A stretch of 64,000 nucleotides of DNA, taken from positions 62,001 through 126,000 of the forward strand of contig DAIDHN010000002.1 in assembly GCA_027459665.1 (NCBI GenBank). The letters are read 5' to 3'. This DNA comes from Chthonomonadaceae bacterium. Lineage in GTDB: Bacteria > Armatimonadota > Chthonomonadetes > Chthonomonadales > Chthonomonadaceae. Positions 26,424 through 35,113 of this stretch are shown here, piece after piece. The position numbers were made by a program, and so were the translations under genes. Position 1 is the stretch's first letter. Every line of letters starts with the position of its first letter. Under the pieces are notes generated by a model. It was not told the origin of the DNA, made no database searches, and was given only the letters and a program-made list of their open reading frames with translations.

Positions 26424-27311
26424 ATGACCCTGGAGCCGCCCCTGCTCTCTATAGCCATTGTCAACTGGAATACCTGTTCACTGCTCATAGATGCGCTGCA
26501 GTCTATCTACTCTGCGCCCCCTCCGTTTGACTTTGAGGTAATAGTAGTAGACAATGCTTCTACAGATGGTTCTGCAAATACAGTTGCCAGCCGCTTCCCG
26601 CAGGTAAAGCTGATTGCCAGTCAAACTAACACTGGCTATGCCCATGGCAACAACCTGGCAATGCAAAGCGCTTCAGGTGCATTTGTTTTGCTGCTAAATC
26701 CCGATGTAATTCTGCCGCCGGGCAGTCTGCAGAGAGCAGTGGAATGCATGCATTTGCACCCGGAAGCAGGTGCACTGGGGGTGCGGCAGGTATTCCCCGA
26801 TGGCGTGCTGCAGCTCTCTGTAAGAGGTTTCCCAACCCCGGGCGCCGTTTTCTGGGAACTGGTAGGCTTAAGCAGGTTATTCCCCAATAACCGCACACTA
26901 GGCGCATATCGCATGATGTGGTTTCACTACGACAACCTGCAGGAAGTTGATCAGCCAATGGGAACATTTCTTCTCATACGAAGAGAAGCCCTCGAACAAA
27001 CAGGGCGGATGGATGAGCAATTCCCTATTTTCTTCAACGATGTAGACTGGTGCCTGCGGTGCAAAAAGGCTGGATGGCGTATACTATTTACACCTGATGT
27101 TCAAATAACGCATTATGGTGGCGCAGGTACTTCGCAGGCCGCCGGTATTGCATGGGAATCACGGCGCAGCCTGCTCGATTTTTATGCAAAGCACTATAGC
27201 AGCCCTCTTTATCTGCCGTTGCGAGCCATGATTGCAGCTGCATCATGGCCTTACGCAATTTGGAAAGGAAGACAGCATAAAAAACACAGGCGGGAAAGAG
27301 AAAGCGCCTGA
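26424..27311 (+). CDS. Family 2 glycosyltransferase
   Basis: 295 residues. GT-A nucleotide-sugar fold: LLSIAIVNWNTCSLLIDAL, EVIVVDNASTDGSANTV, NTGYAHGNNLAMQ and the DxD-like LLLNPDVILPPG, then EQTGRMDEQFPIFFNDVDWCLR, characteristic of WbbL-type rhamnosyltransferase-like members. It starts 2 bases after the DAHP synthase stop. It should add a sugar to a lipid-linked glycan at the inner face of the membrane; donor and acceptor are unknown. A paralogue follows directly. Confidence 0.9.
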   Translation: MTLEPPLLSIAIVNWNTCSLLIDALQSIYSAPPPFDFEVIVVDNASTDGSANTVASRFPQVKLIASQTNTGYAHGNNLAMQSASGAFVLLLNPDVILPPGSLQRAVECMHLHPEAGALGVRQVFPDGVLQLSVRGFPTPGAVFWELVGLSRLFPNNRTLGAYRMMWFHYDNLQEVDQPMGTFLLIRREALEQTGRMDEQFPIFFNDVDWCLRCKKAGWRILFTPDVQITHYGGAGTSQAAGIAWESRRSLLDFYAKHYSSPLYLPLRAMIAAASWPYAIWKGRQHKKHRRERESA

Positions 27312-27333
27312 ATACAAGTTCTGAGGAGTATCC

Positions 27334-28260
27334 GTGGATCTTTCTGTTATTATTTTGAACTGGAATACCTGCGCTCTGCTGGAGAAATGTCTTCATTCTT
27401 TGCTCGACTGCCCTTCCGAAGTAATCAGTGTGGAAGTGATAGTTGTAGACAATGCCAGTGAAGACAACAGCAGAGCAATGGTAACTGAAAAATTTCCGCA
27501 GGTCAAACTAATCGTTAGTAAAAAAAACGTTGGGTTTGGGGCAGGCAACAATCTTGCACTCCCTGAAGCCCGCGGAACTTACCTGCTGTTTCTGAATTCA
27601 GATACTATTGTACACCACCATGCATTGCAGACCCTGGTAGAGTTTGCCAACAACAACCCCGATGCCGGTATCATTGGGGCAAAACTTCTCAACGCTGATG
27701 GCAGCCTGCAGTACTCCTGCAGGCACTATCCCAACCTGGCAACCGGCCTTTTCCGAAACACCCCGCTGGGGCGGCTGTTTCCAGGCAATAAATTCAACAC
27801 AGACTATCTCATGTCTTCCTGGGACCATGCAACCCCCAGAGATGTGGACTGGGTATCTGGCGCCGCTCTCATGATACGCAGAAGCGTGGTTGACCAGACT
27901 GGCTGCTTCGATGAAGAGTACTATATGTACTGCGAAGATGTAGACCTGTGCTACCGTGTTAAACATGCCCCACGGCAAAAGCAGGGTGTAGAGGAAACCT
28001 GGAGGGTGGTTTACTGCCCAGACGCCGTAATCACTCACTACATTGGTAAAAGCAGCGACAAGGTTCCAACCCGTATGACGTACGAATTTCACCGCAGCCA
28101 GTACCTGTTTTATACCAAACACTACCGTGCTAAAACGCCTGTTATCATGAGGCCGCTTGTACCAGTGGGCATTGGCTTGAGGGCCGTAGGTCAGCTTACC
28201 AGATACCGAATCAAATACTGGCGCAGAAAACTATCGGGCCCCCGCAAAAAAACACCCTGA
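27334..28260 (+). CDS. Family 2 glycosyltransferase
   Basis: 308 residues, a paralogue of the upstream gene with the same block order: LSVIILNWNTCALLEKCL, VEVIVVDNASEDNS, NVGFGAGNNLALPEARG, FLNSDTIV and TGCFDEEYYMYCEDVDLCYR. The start is GTG with GAGGAG 6 bases upstream. A short gap of 22 bases separates it from the first transferase; the O-antigen-ligase-like gene follows after 14 bases. The three look like a small surface-glycan unit. Confidence 0.9.
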   Translation: MDLSVIILNWNTCALLEKCLHSLLDCPSEVISVEVIVVDNASEDNSRAMVTEKFPQVKLIVSKKNVGFGAGNNLALPEARGTYLLFLNSDTIVHHHALQTLVEFANNNPDAGIIGAKLLNADGSLQYSCRHYPNLATGLFRNTPLGRLFPGNKFNTDYLMSSWDHATPRDVDWVSGAALMIRRSVVDQTGCFDEEYYMYCEDVDLCYRVKHAPRQKQGVEETWRVVYCPDAVITHYIGKSSDKVPTRMTYEFHRSQYLFYTKHYRAKTPVIMRPLVPVGIGLRAVGQLTRYRIKYWRRKLSGPRKKTP

Positions 28261-28274
28261 TCAGGAACAGTGCT

Positions 28275-30521
28275 TTGACTACTTCTCAAGAGGCTCATAT
28301 CAAAAACAGTGCTTCCTGGCCGCAAAGCGGCTTTCTCTACACTCTTCTTGTAGCTCTGATCTCTGTTACGCTGTTTATTGCTCCTGTCGCAGCAGCGCAT
28401 TTTCCGACGTTCTCCCCCCCTGGCTATACTCCTCCATCAGGGCTGCTGAACTGGATGACCTGGTTTAGCCTGCCATTGATGATTCTCCCAGTTGCTGCGG
28501 CAGTACTGGTTACAGTGTATACTGTGTCGCGGCGGCCGCTGGTTCTTACAGCCGCACCTTACGTGTGGGTCACGGCTGTTCTGCTTCTAGGCTGGGCAGC
28601 GTTGTCATGTATCGGTTCTCTGGCGCTTTTTATGAGCCTCAACGCGCTCGCAGTGCTGGCATGCGGCATTGCCATGGCGGCACTCATATCTCACCTGGCG
28701 CAGCACCGCAATACATTCTTCACTCTCATCTCTGCACTTGTGGCAGGGGCGGGTGTAGAAGCAGCAATGGGTGTGCGAGAGTACCTGATGATCTGGAAAA
28801 CAGGCATCACGAATTATAGAGTGTTTGGTACGTTTATCAACCCAGATTTTCTTGCCGGCTATCTGCTGCTCACCATTATGCCAACCATTGCGCTTTTTAC
28901 AGGCACCAGGATGAGACATGCCAGGTTCGGCTATGGCACTGCACTGGCACTTCAAACCGCCTGCCTGCTGCTCACGGGTTCCAGAGCCGGTATTGCCGCA
29001 TTTTTGGCTGAGCTGATGCTCTGGTTGTTTCTGGCTCATTTCTCTGGTGCATTACAGCGCTGCAGGCGAAATCTGGTCATAGCGGCTGTTCTCATGGCAT
29101 TGGGAGCAATTCCTGCTCTTACGCCTCTGTTGAGCCGTGGAGAAAACATCGCTCCTACACGTACGGCTGCGCATACTAAAGGCGCACCGGTTATGCAAAG
29201 CAACTCTATTCTTTTTCGCATCTATACATGGCGCGGCACCATCGACATGGCAGAGCATAATCTGCTCAAAGGCACCGGCCTGGGCACATTTGATCAAGGC
29301 TATCCGCGGTATTCAACTACTGCCTATACAGCACATGCACACAACAGCATGCTGCAATGGACGGCTGAAACAGGTTTGCCCGGAGCGTTTTTTCTGCTGT
29401 TTACACTGGCAGCAGTTGCTGCTTTTGGCGCCAATGCGCTCCGCCTGAGACGCACCGCCCTGGCAGCGCCCAATTCTGGCGAGCAGGTTTTTCACCCACT
29501 CTGCGAAGAACCAGCATTGCTACTCACTGCCCTGCTTGCTGCACTCACAGGTTCTCTACTTAAAACACTCATCGATTCAGACTGGTATATCGTGTGTACA
29601 TTGTTTGCCCTCTCTGCTTCGTGCGGTTTTCTTATAGGGCTCGCGCGTGAAGTCGCACCACTGGCAACCCTTCCGCCTAAACCGCTGTCAAAAACCATGC
29701 TGGGGCTTGTCACACTGGGTGCACTGCTTGCTATAGTTCGAGCTGCTCAAACCCTAGACGCAGCTTGGCTGCAGGCACAAGGAGCACAGCTGCTGCAAAA
29801 CCAATCACCCCAAGCTATTGCACTCTATCAACAGGCGGCACAGGCAGACCCCTTCAATCCAGATGGCTGGCTGCGTCTTGCTTCACTCCAACAATCTATG
29901 CACAATACTTCCCAGGAAAAAGCAGCGCTTCTAAAGGCAGTGCAGGCGGCCTCGATAGGACGAACATGGTATCGATTGGGACAGTTTTACCAAGCCCAAA
30001 ACAACCCTGGCATGGCTGTAGCTGCATTTCAAAAAGCCCTCGCGTGTGATCCACATAATCTGCAGACTCTACATCAAATTGGCAATACTTATCTCATGCA
30101 GGAAAATACGGCACAGGCACAAAAAGCATTCTCCACCATGACAAATCTTGAGCATGCTCCCTACGGTACAGTGCGTGCCATAGCCGATCAGGTAGTGGAA
30201 GTAGAGTATGCCTATGCTCATGCTGGTCTGGCAGACATTGCTTTGCAGCAGGGAAACGCATCTGCGGCTGCCGGGCAGTATCAGTCCGCGGCTGCCATAC
30301 TGCGGCTGTACTGGAAGTGGCGGCATACTCCCTCCGAACGTGCAAGCCTGTCTCCACCCAGACAAGAAGCGGTGTATCACCTCTACCTAAGTGTACTAAA
30401 AGATTGGAGTGATGCCTTGAAGCAGCTTAACAACAATACACAAATCGCTGCATTGAACAACGAAAAACAGCAGGTAGAAGCAGATCACGCCAAGGACATG
30501 AGTCAGTCAGAAACACAATGA
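28275..30521 (+). CDS. O-antigen ligase/polymerase-like membrane protein with TPR tail
   Basis: 748 residues from a TTG start with AGGA upstream. The first ~490 residues hold about eleven to twelve membrane helices with the Wzy_C/WaaL-type periplasmic loop (FRIYTWRGTIDMAEHNLLKGTG then TAHAHNSMLQWTAETGLPG). The C-terminal ~230 residues form tetratricopeptide repeats (for example PQAIALYQQAAQADPFNPDGW and GMAVAAFQKALACDPHN). Such fusions are known for glycan ligases, including protein O-glycosylation ligases. It should transfer or polymerise lipid-linked glycan outside the cytoplasm. Its stop overlaps the next start as ATGA. Confidence 0.85.
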   Translation: MTTSQEAHIKNSASWPQSGFLYTLLVALISVTLFIAPVAAAHFPTFSPPGYTPPSGLLNWMTWFSLPLMILPVAAAVLVTVYTVSRRPLVLTAAPYVWVTAVLLLGWAALSCIGSLALFMSLNALAVLACGIAMAALISHLAQHRNTFFTLISALVAGAGVEAAMGVREYLMIWKTGITNYRVFGTFINPDFLAGYLLLTIMPTIALFTGTRMRHARFGYGTALALQTACLLLTGSRAGIAAFLAELMLWLFLAHFSGALQRCRRNLVIAAVLMALGAIPALTPLLSRGENIAPTRTAAHTKGAPVMQSNSILFRIYTWRGTIDMAEHNLLKGTGLGTFDQGYPRYSTTAYTAHAHNSMLQWTAETGLPGAFFLLFTLAAVAAFGANALRLRRTALAAPNSGEQVFHPLCEEPALLLTALLAALTGSLLKTLIDSDWYIVCTLFALSASCGFLIGLAREVAPLATLPPKPLSKTMLGLVTLGALLAIVRAAQTLDAAWLQAQGAQLLQNQSPQAIALYQQAAQADPFNPDGWLRLASLQQSMHNTSQEKAALLKAVQAASIGRTWYRLGQFYQAQNNPGMAVAAFQKALACDPHNLQTLHQIGNTYLMQENTAQAQKAFSTMTNLEHAPYGTVRAIADQVVEVEYAYAHAGLADIALQQGNASAAAGQYQSAAAILRLYWKWRHTPSERASLSPPRQEAVYHLYLSVLKDWSDALKQLNNNTQIAALNNEKQQVEADHAKDMSQSETQ

Positions 30522-31246
30522 TACAAATTACGCGCCATCATATCACTGTGCCAGGTCTGCCCGGCGCTATGGAAGGCATAAAGGTAGCACAGCTTTCTGA
30601 TTTCCATCGCAGTCATCTCACCAAAGATTCACTATTGCACCATGCTGTGCAAATTACACTCAATGAGAAACCAGACATCATCCTGCTCACAGGCGACTAT
30701 GTTACATTCAATCAGGGAGATATTGAGCCGTGCGGTCATATCATTCAGCCGCTCAAGGCTCCGCTGGGGGTATATGCAGTACTTGGCAACCATGATTACT
30801 CAACAGATGCACCCGCAGTAGAACGCATGCTCAAACACAACGGTGTGCATGTACTGGTCAACCAGGGAATACGACTTCCACAGGGTTTATGCATCATAGG
30901 TCTGGAAGATGACCGCTACGGTTCCCCACAACCTGCACGTGCATTGCGTGACATAGATCAGCACGAACCTGTACTCGCCATGGTACACAATCCGGGATGC
31001 GCAGAAACGCTTGCTCACAGAGAATGCATTATTTTTTCTGGCCACACTCATGGCGGTCAGATTCTACTGCCTCTGCTCACTGGCAGAGAATTGAAACGCA
31101 TAGGTGCAGGCAAATTCAGGTCTGGCTGGTATCAGGTTGGCAAGGCCAGCATGTATGTAAACCGAGGCCTCGGTTGTGTTGGCTATCCTGTGAGGTTCCT
31201 CTGTAAGCCGGAAGTGAGTTTGTTTACCCTGCACACTTCCAGGTAA
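30518..31246 (+). CDS. Metallophosphoesterase (YaeI/YkuE type)
   Basis: 242 residues. Calcineurin-like signature in order: QLSDFHRS (DxH), LLTGDYVTF (GD), VLGNHDYST (GNHD), MVHNPG (H) and FSGHTHGGQILLP (GHTH), all metal ligands present. The GHTHGGQ ending is usual in the YaeI/LpxH-like branch acting on phospholipid-type phosphoesters; exact substrate unknown. Unlike YkuE it has no Tat signal, so it is probably cytoplasmic or peripheral. Translationally coupled to the glycan ligase by ATGA. Confidence 0.9.
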   Translation: MIQITRHHITVPGLPGAMEGIKVAQLSDFHRSHLTKDSLLHHAVQITLNEKPDIILLTGDYVTFNQGDIEPCGHIIQPLKAPLGVYAVLGNHDYSTDAPAVERMLKHNGVHVLVNQGIRLPQGLCIIGLEDDRYGSPQPARALRDIDQHEPVLAMVHNPGCAETLAHRECIIFSGHTHGGQILLPLLTGRELKRIGAGKFRSGWYQVGKASMYVNRGLGCVGYPVRFLCKPEVSLFTLHTSR

Positions 31247-31251
31247 AGCCG

Positions 31252-32037
31252 CTATCTTCCAAGCAGTTTACGTACTGCCGCCTCCACATCTGCTTCCTTC
31301 ATCAATGCTTCCCCCACCAGCACAGCATCTACTCCGGCAGCTTTCAGACAGGCTACATCGGCAGAGTGAAAAATACCGCTCTCACTTACCAGCAGCACCT
31401 CTGGATGCTCTTTCACACTACTGGCAAGCTGCAGAGTAACCTGCAGAGAGGTACCAAAGGTATGCAGATTGCGGTTGTTGATGCCAATGATGTCTGCCCC
31501 TGCATCCAGCGCTTCAACCAGCTCTTCGCCATCATGCACTTCAACCAGAGCATCCATTCCCATTTCCCTGGTTTGCCGCAGCAGGCTTCTCAAGTCTGAA
31601 GTTGAGAGCGCCGCTGCTATAAGCAGAACAGCATCTGCCCCAGACACACGGCTTTCTAACAGCTGCCAGGGGTCAAGCAAAAAATCCTTACGTAAAACTG
31701 GCAGTTCCACGCTGTGGCGTATCTCACGCAAGTACTGCAGACTGCCCTGGAAATATGGTTCGTCGGTCAATACAGAAAGGCACGCGGCTCCTCCCTGTTT
31801 GTAAGACTGTGCAATTTCTACTGGATGAAAATCTTCTCTTATTACCCCTCGTGAAGGAGATGCCTTCTTCACTTCGGCGATAAGCGCGGGCGCTTCGGCA
31901 GCAATCAGCGCATCCCTAAATCCACGCACAGGGGGGGCATCAATCAATTGTTCCTGCATCTGTTGCAGCGAGGTTTTTTCACGCAGCAGCGTGACCTCCG
32001 TGCGCTTTGTTGCCAGAATCTCCGAGAGTACGCTCAT
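31252..32037 (-). CDS. trpC: Indole-3-glycerol-phosphate synthase
   Basis: 261 residues, the usual single-domain length. Beta/alpha-barrel motifs: LIAEVKKASPSRG (catalytic Lys), LSVLTDEPYFQGS, LPVLRKDFLLDPWQ (catalytic Lys), LVEVHDGEEL, IIGINNRNLHTF and LVSESGI. Fourth step of tryptophan synthesis, closing the indole ring. Starts by ATGA overlap with trpD. Converges with the metallophosphoesterase. Confidence 0.96.
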   Translation of the reverse strand: MSVLSEILATKRTEVTLLREKTSLQQMQEQLIDAPPVRGFRDALIAAEAPALIAEVKKASPSRGVIREDFHPVEIAQSYKQGGAACLSVLTDEPYFQGSLQYLREIRHSVELPVLRKDFLLDPWQLLESRVSGADAVLLIAAALSTSDLRSLLRQTREMGMDALVEVHDGEELVEALDAGADIIGINNRNLHTFGTSLQVTLQLASSVKEHPEVLLVSESGIFHSADVACLKAAGVDAVLVGEALMKEADVEAAVRKLLGR

Positions 32038-33092
32038 CTGTTTTGTCTTTCTATTTCCTGTGTAAAGTTACGTAGTTCAATCAGTTTCTTATATGCTGCG
32101 CCAGAATTCAGTACTTCATATGCCATCGCGACTGCATCAGGCCATTCATCTGCTTTTCCCCCAGCTCTCAGTGCAGCAGCAGCATTGGCTGCCAGAAATT
32201 CCAGGCGTGCTGCTGCCTCAGGGGTACTTTTGTCGGCCTGCAGTGCAGACAGTAAAATGGCGGCATTTTCCTCTGCATTCGCACCGGGCTGCAATAAAGC
32301 TGTATCCGGCGCATTCCCTGTCATTCCCAGCATCTCACGGTGGAGCGTGTAATGAGTCAAACGGTCGTTTTTTAATTCACTTATGGCTGTATCGCCGCAC
32401 ACAGAAACTTCACAAATCCCCTCCATGCCATGTGCAATGATAGCCCTCTGTGCCCCAAGCGCCTGCAGCGCCCCTGCCGCCAACGGGCACAAATCACCAG
32501 AATACACCCCCATCACCTGTTGCTGTGCCCCTGCAGGGTTACAAAGAGGACCAAGCAGATTGAACACTGTTCGTACTCCTATTTCACGACGAACCGGAGA
32601 AGCATGCTTAAGTGCAGAATGGTGCTTGAGTGCAAAAACAAAACCTATGCCTACCTCATCTACGCATCGAGCAGTTTGCTCCGGCATCAGATCGATAACC
32701 ACTCCAAGCGCTTCAAGCACGTCGGCACTGCCACACACCCCAGACATGGCTCTGTTGCCATGCTTTGCCACAGAAACACCTGCAGCAGCTGCCACAAATG
32801 CAGAGGCGGTAGAGACATTATAAACCCTGTTGGCGCTGCCGCCGGTTCCACAGGTATCCAGCAGTGGATGACGGTTGCATGCAACAGGGGTGAGCCTGGC
32901 GCGCATCGCTTCAGCAAAACCGGTTATTTCATCAATGCACTCGCCTTTTGCGCGCAGAGCCACCAAAAAACCACCCATTTGAGCATGCGTAAACTCCCCG
33001 TCCATCATTGCACCCATGCACATCCGGGCCTCATCACGGGTAAGGGATATGCCCGCAAGAAGAGCGCCAAGCAGATCGGAAAATTTTCTCAA
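32034..33092 (-). CDS. trpD: Anthranilate phosphoribosyltransferase
   Basis: 352 residues. Family motifs LLDTCGTGGSANRVYNVST (PRPP loop), VSVAKHGNRAMSG.CGSADVLEALGV, and VFNLLGPLCNPAGA. It transfers phosphoribose to anthranilate in tryptophan synthesis. The start codon overlaps the DUF1444 stop by four bases and its stop overlaps trpC, so the three genes form one coupled unit. trpE and trpG are not present here. Confidence 0.95.
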   Translation of the reverse strand: MRKFSDLLGALLAGISLTRDEARMCMGAMMDGEFTHAQMGGFLVALRAKGECIDEITGFAEAMRARLTPVACNRHPLLDTCGTGGSANRVYNVSTASAFVAAAAGVSVAKHGNRAMSGVCGSADVLEALGVVIDLMPEQTARCVDEVGIGFVFALKHHSALKHASPVRREIGVRTVFNLLGPLCNPAGAQQQVMGVYSGDLCPLAAGALQALGAQRAIIAHGMEGICEVSVCGDTAISELKNDRLTHYTLHREMLGMTGNAPDTALLQPGANAEENAAILLSALQADKSTPEAAARLEFLAANAAAALRAGGKADEWPDAVAMAYEVLNSGAAYKKLIELRNFTQEIERQNR

Positions 33093-34096
33093 CGGGAATT
33101 TCCCCGATCATTGGGGTCAATGGCAGGCTCTGAAAGTAGACTGTTGTCGAACTGCCTGCCTTGCTTTTCCATTTGTGTGGCCTGTGCAACAGAAGCAAGC
33201 GTTGTCTGCTGAAAAATACTTTCTTGTGCCAGCGCCGTTTTCGAATCTCCGTACACGGTCACAGAGCCGCCTGTGAGAGACATGTCAACCATGTAGAGCT
33301 GCGATGTAAGCGGATAGGGCAGGTTTTGAAAACCACGAGCACTATTCTTAATATTGGCTATCAAACCTGGTTCATCTGATCTAACCGCTGTGAGGCGGGC
33401 ACGATTCAACACTGATACCACATAACTTCCCTCCAAACGCTGTCCCACATAATCTCTAAAACGCTCCATAATCAGCCAGGTTGCAGTGAGGTGATTGCCC
33501 GAAAATATCATGCCAAGTTCAGCCGCCCCCTCCCCTTTTGTACCAGACTGAAAAGTAGATTCTACTGCCGGAAAAGAGAGCATGCTCATGTTGTTGTAAG
33601 CAAGGCTCATCACTTCTTCCATAGTAACCGACCAGTTTTCCAGTGCCCCCTGGGTAACCGCCCATATCCTATCATTCAGCTCTACCACGGCTATTACATG
33701 CAGATCACCTACAAATGGCACATAGGGAACACTGTCTGGGGTTTGCCCCCGCTGTAAACTGCTGTCTGCAGCTTTTAGAAAAGAGGTGCTTCTAATTGAT
33801 GGCCGAAGCAGAGGTTGTGCATCCTGCCACGAGTGAATGGGATTATCCACCTGTAAATTGTTCAGGTATGCACGTATCATGCGATCGCATTCACTTGTGC
33901 TTTTGCAATACCCGGCATACAGGCCGCGCAGGTTACAAACCTCCATTCTACCGTTGATATTGAGCAGAAAACCGTTTTCATTGTTCTGCATGGCAGCACC
34001 TGGAAACGCCTTGCGTGCGGCCAGACGTACCATTTCACGAAATTCTGAAAACGAAACCGGTTTTTCCCTTCCCACATTCATGCCAAACAGTTTCAT
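33089..34096 (-). CDS. DUF1444 (YtpQ-like) family protein
   Basis: 335 residues. ATG 34096 is preferred because GGAAGG lies 8 bases ahead; a TTG six codons upstream lacks a site. The middle contains the family core VPYVPFVGDLHVIAVVELNDRIWAVTQGALENW followed by the conserved AYNNM region. No membrane segment or signal peptide. The family is found in Bacilli and Armatimonadota-type genomes without known function. First gene of the trpDC unit, which says more about transcription than role. The C-terminus is Gln-rich and probably flexible. Confidence 0.75.
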   Translation of the reverse strand: MKLFGMNVGREKPVSFSEFREMVRLAARKAFPGAAMQNNENGFLLNINGRMEVCNLRGLYAGYCKSTSECDRMIRAYLNNLQVDNPIHSWQDAQPLLRPSIRSTSFLKAADSSLQRGQTPDSVPYVPFVGDLHVIAVVELNDRIWAVTQGALENWSVTMEEVMSLAYNNMSMLSFPAVESTFQSGTKGEGAAELGMIFSGNHLTATWLIMERFRDYVGQRLEGSYVVSVLNRARLTAVRSDEPGLIANIKNSARGFQNLPYPLTSQLYMVDMSLTGGSVTVYGDSKTALAQESIFQQTTLASVAQATQMEKQGRQFDNSLLSEPAIDPNDRGNSR

Positions 34097-34260
34097 AGTG
34101 TTCGCCTTCCACAACGCAGCAGCGCGCAGTGATGATTTCGATTACAATGCTGCAAAATTACTCGTTCTTATACAAGTGTACCTTTAGAAATAAGTCTTCT
34201 GCACCTATTCACTACAGCCAGTTACAGCAATATGTAGATGGCCATGGTGCAGTAGCTCAA

Positions 34261-34327
34261 AATTGTACCTGCCTGTCGCTGATATGACTTGTACAATTAA
34301 TTGAATAAAGAGAATTCTGGTACAATT
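34261..34327. promoter_or_regulatory. Three GTAC-centred motifs upstream of the GH16-like gene
   Basis: AATTGTACC (34261-34269), TTGTACAATT (34289-34298) and GGTACAATT (34319-34327), the third being the reverse complement of the first. They overlap the extended -10 element, so a repressor or activator site is conceivable. Confidence 0.35.
34318..34326 (+). promoter_or_regulatory. Extended -10 promoter of the GH16-like gene
   Basis: TGG-TACAAT fits the TGN-TATAAT pattern with one mismatch; no good -35 at 17 bases. The leader would be about 43 bases. Confidence 0.4.
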
Positions 34328-34375
34328 GCCTTAGTGCTAAATACTGGTCAATTTCATAATCAGGAAACTCAAGCA

Positions 34376-35113
34376 ATGAAAAAATGCCTGCTTCTTCTCC
34401 TGCTGATACTCTTTCCGCACTATACAATTGCCCAAACTATTTCATTCAGTGGGTACAAATGGCAGGTGCGAACCGACACAGGAGGGCCTGGCCCGAATCA
34501 CTGGTCAAGCAGTGCGGTGAGAATAGACAATAAAGGAAGGCTGCATCTAACCCTGCAGCAGGTCAACGGGGTATGGCAGTGTGCAGAAATTTATACCCTG
34601 CAAAATCTTGGGTTTGGCACATATCGCTTCGAGGTTGAAGGGCCGCTGGATAGTCTGGATAAAAATGTGGTACTCGGTCTTTTCAATTACACTCTGCCCT
34701 CTATTGGTCCAGATGGTACTAATGAGATAGATATTGAGCTGGCCCATTGGGGAGTGCAGTCTTATCCTAATCTTAATCTGACTGTGTGGCCTGCCGTGCC
34801 TCATGTTAAAGAAGGGCACAAGGAATACAATTTTCAGCTTCCAGACAAACGGGCATGGTTTTGCTTTCATTGGACAGCTCATCAGGTAAGTTACAGTGCC
34901 ACGGCTATCGGCAAATCGGCGCCCTTTGGTGTTTGGAAGTTCGCACCTCAAAACTACACGCAGTCCATACCGCAAAACCCGCTTCCAGTTCATATCAATC
35001 TCTGGCTGTTTCGAGGCATGGCACCCTCAAATAGCAAAAGCGTACACATCATCATTCGTAAATTTCAGTTTGAGCCGGCTGCCGAAACCCCGGCTCAAAC
35101 TGATTCGCATTAA
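34376..35113 (+). CDS. Secreted GH16-like glycoside hydrolase
   Basis: 245 residues. Start ATG 34376 opens a strong signal peptide (KKCLLLLLLILFPHYTIA-Q); the open frame upstream is inside the promoter region. The concanavalin-like fold is indicated by SFSGYKWQVRTDTGGPGPNHWS, and the GH16-type catalytic motif appears as NEIDIELAHWG (Glu-x-Asp-x-Glu). It should cleave beta-linked polysaccharides outside the cell; the exact substrate (beta-glucan, galactan or other) is not clear. Family length is normal. Its TAA overlaps the stop of the convergent GH30 gene. Confidence 0.85.
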   Translation: MKKCLLLLLLILFPHYTIAQTISFSGYKWQVRTDTGGPGPNHWSSSAVRIDNKGRLHLTLQQVNGVWQCAEIYTLQNLGFGTYRFEVEGPLDSLDKNVVLGLFNYTLPSIGPDGTNEIDIELAHWGVQSYPNLNLTVWPAVPHVKEGHKEYNFQLPDKRAWFCFHWTAHQVSYSATAIGKSAPFGVWKFAPQNYTQSIPQNPLPVHINLWLFRGMAPSNSKSVHIIIRKFQFEPAAETPAQTDSH

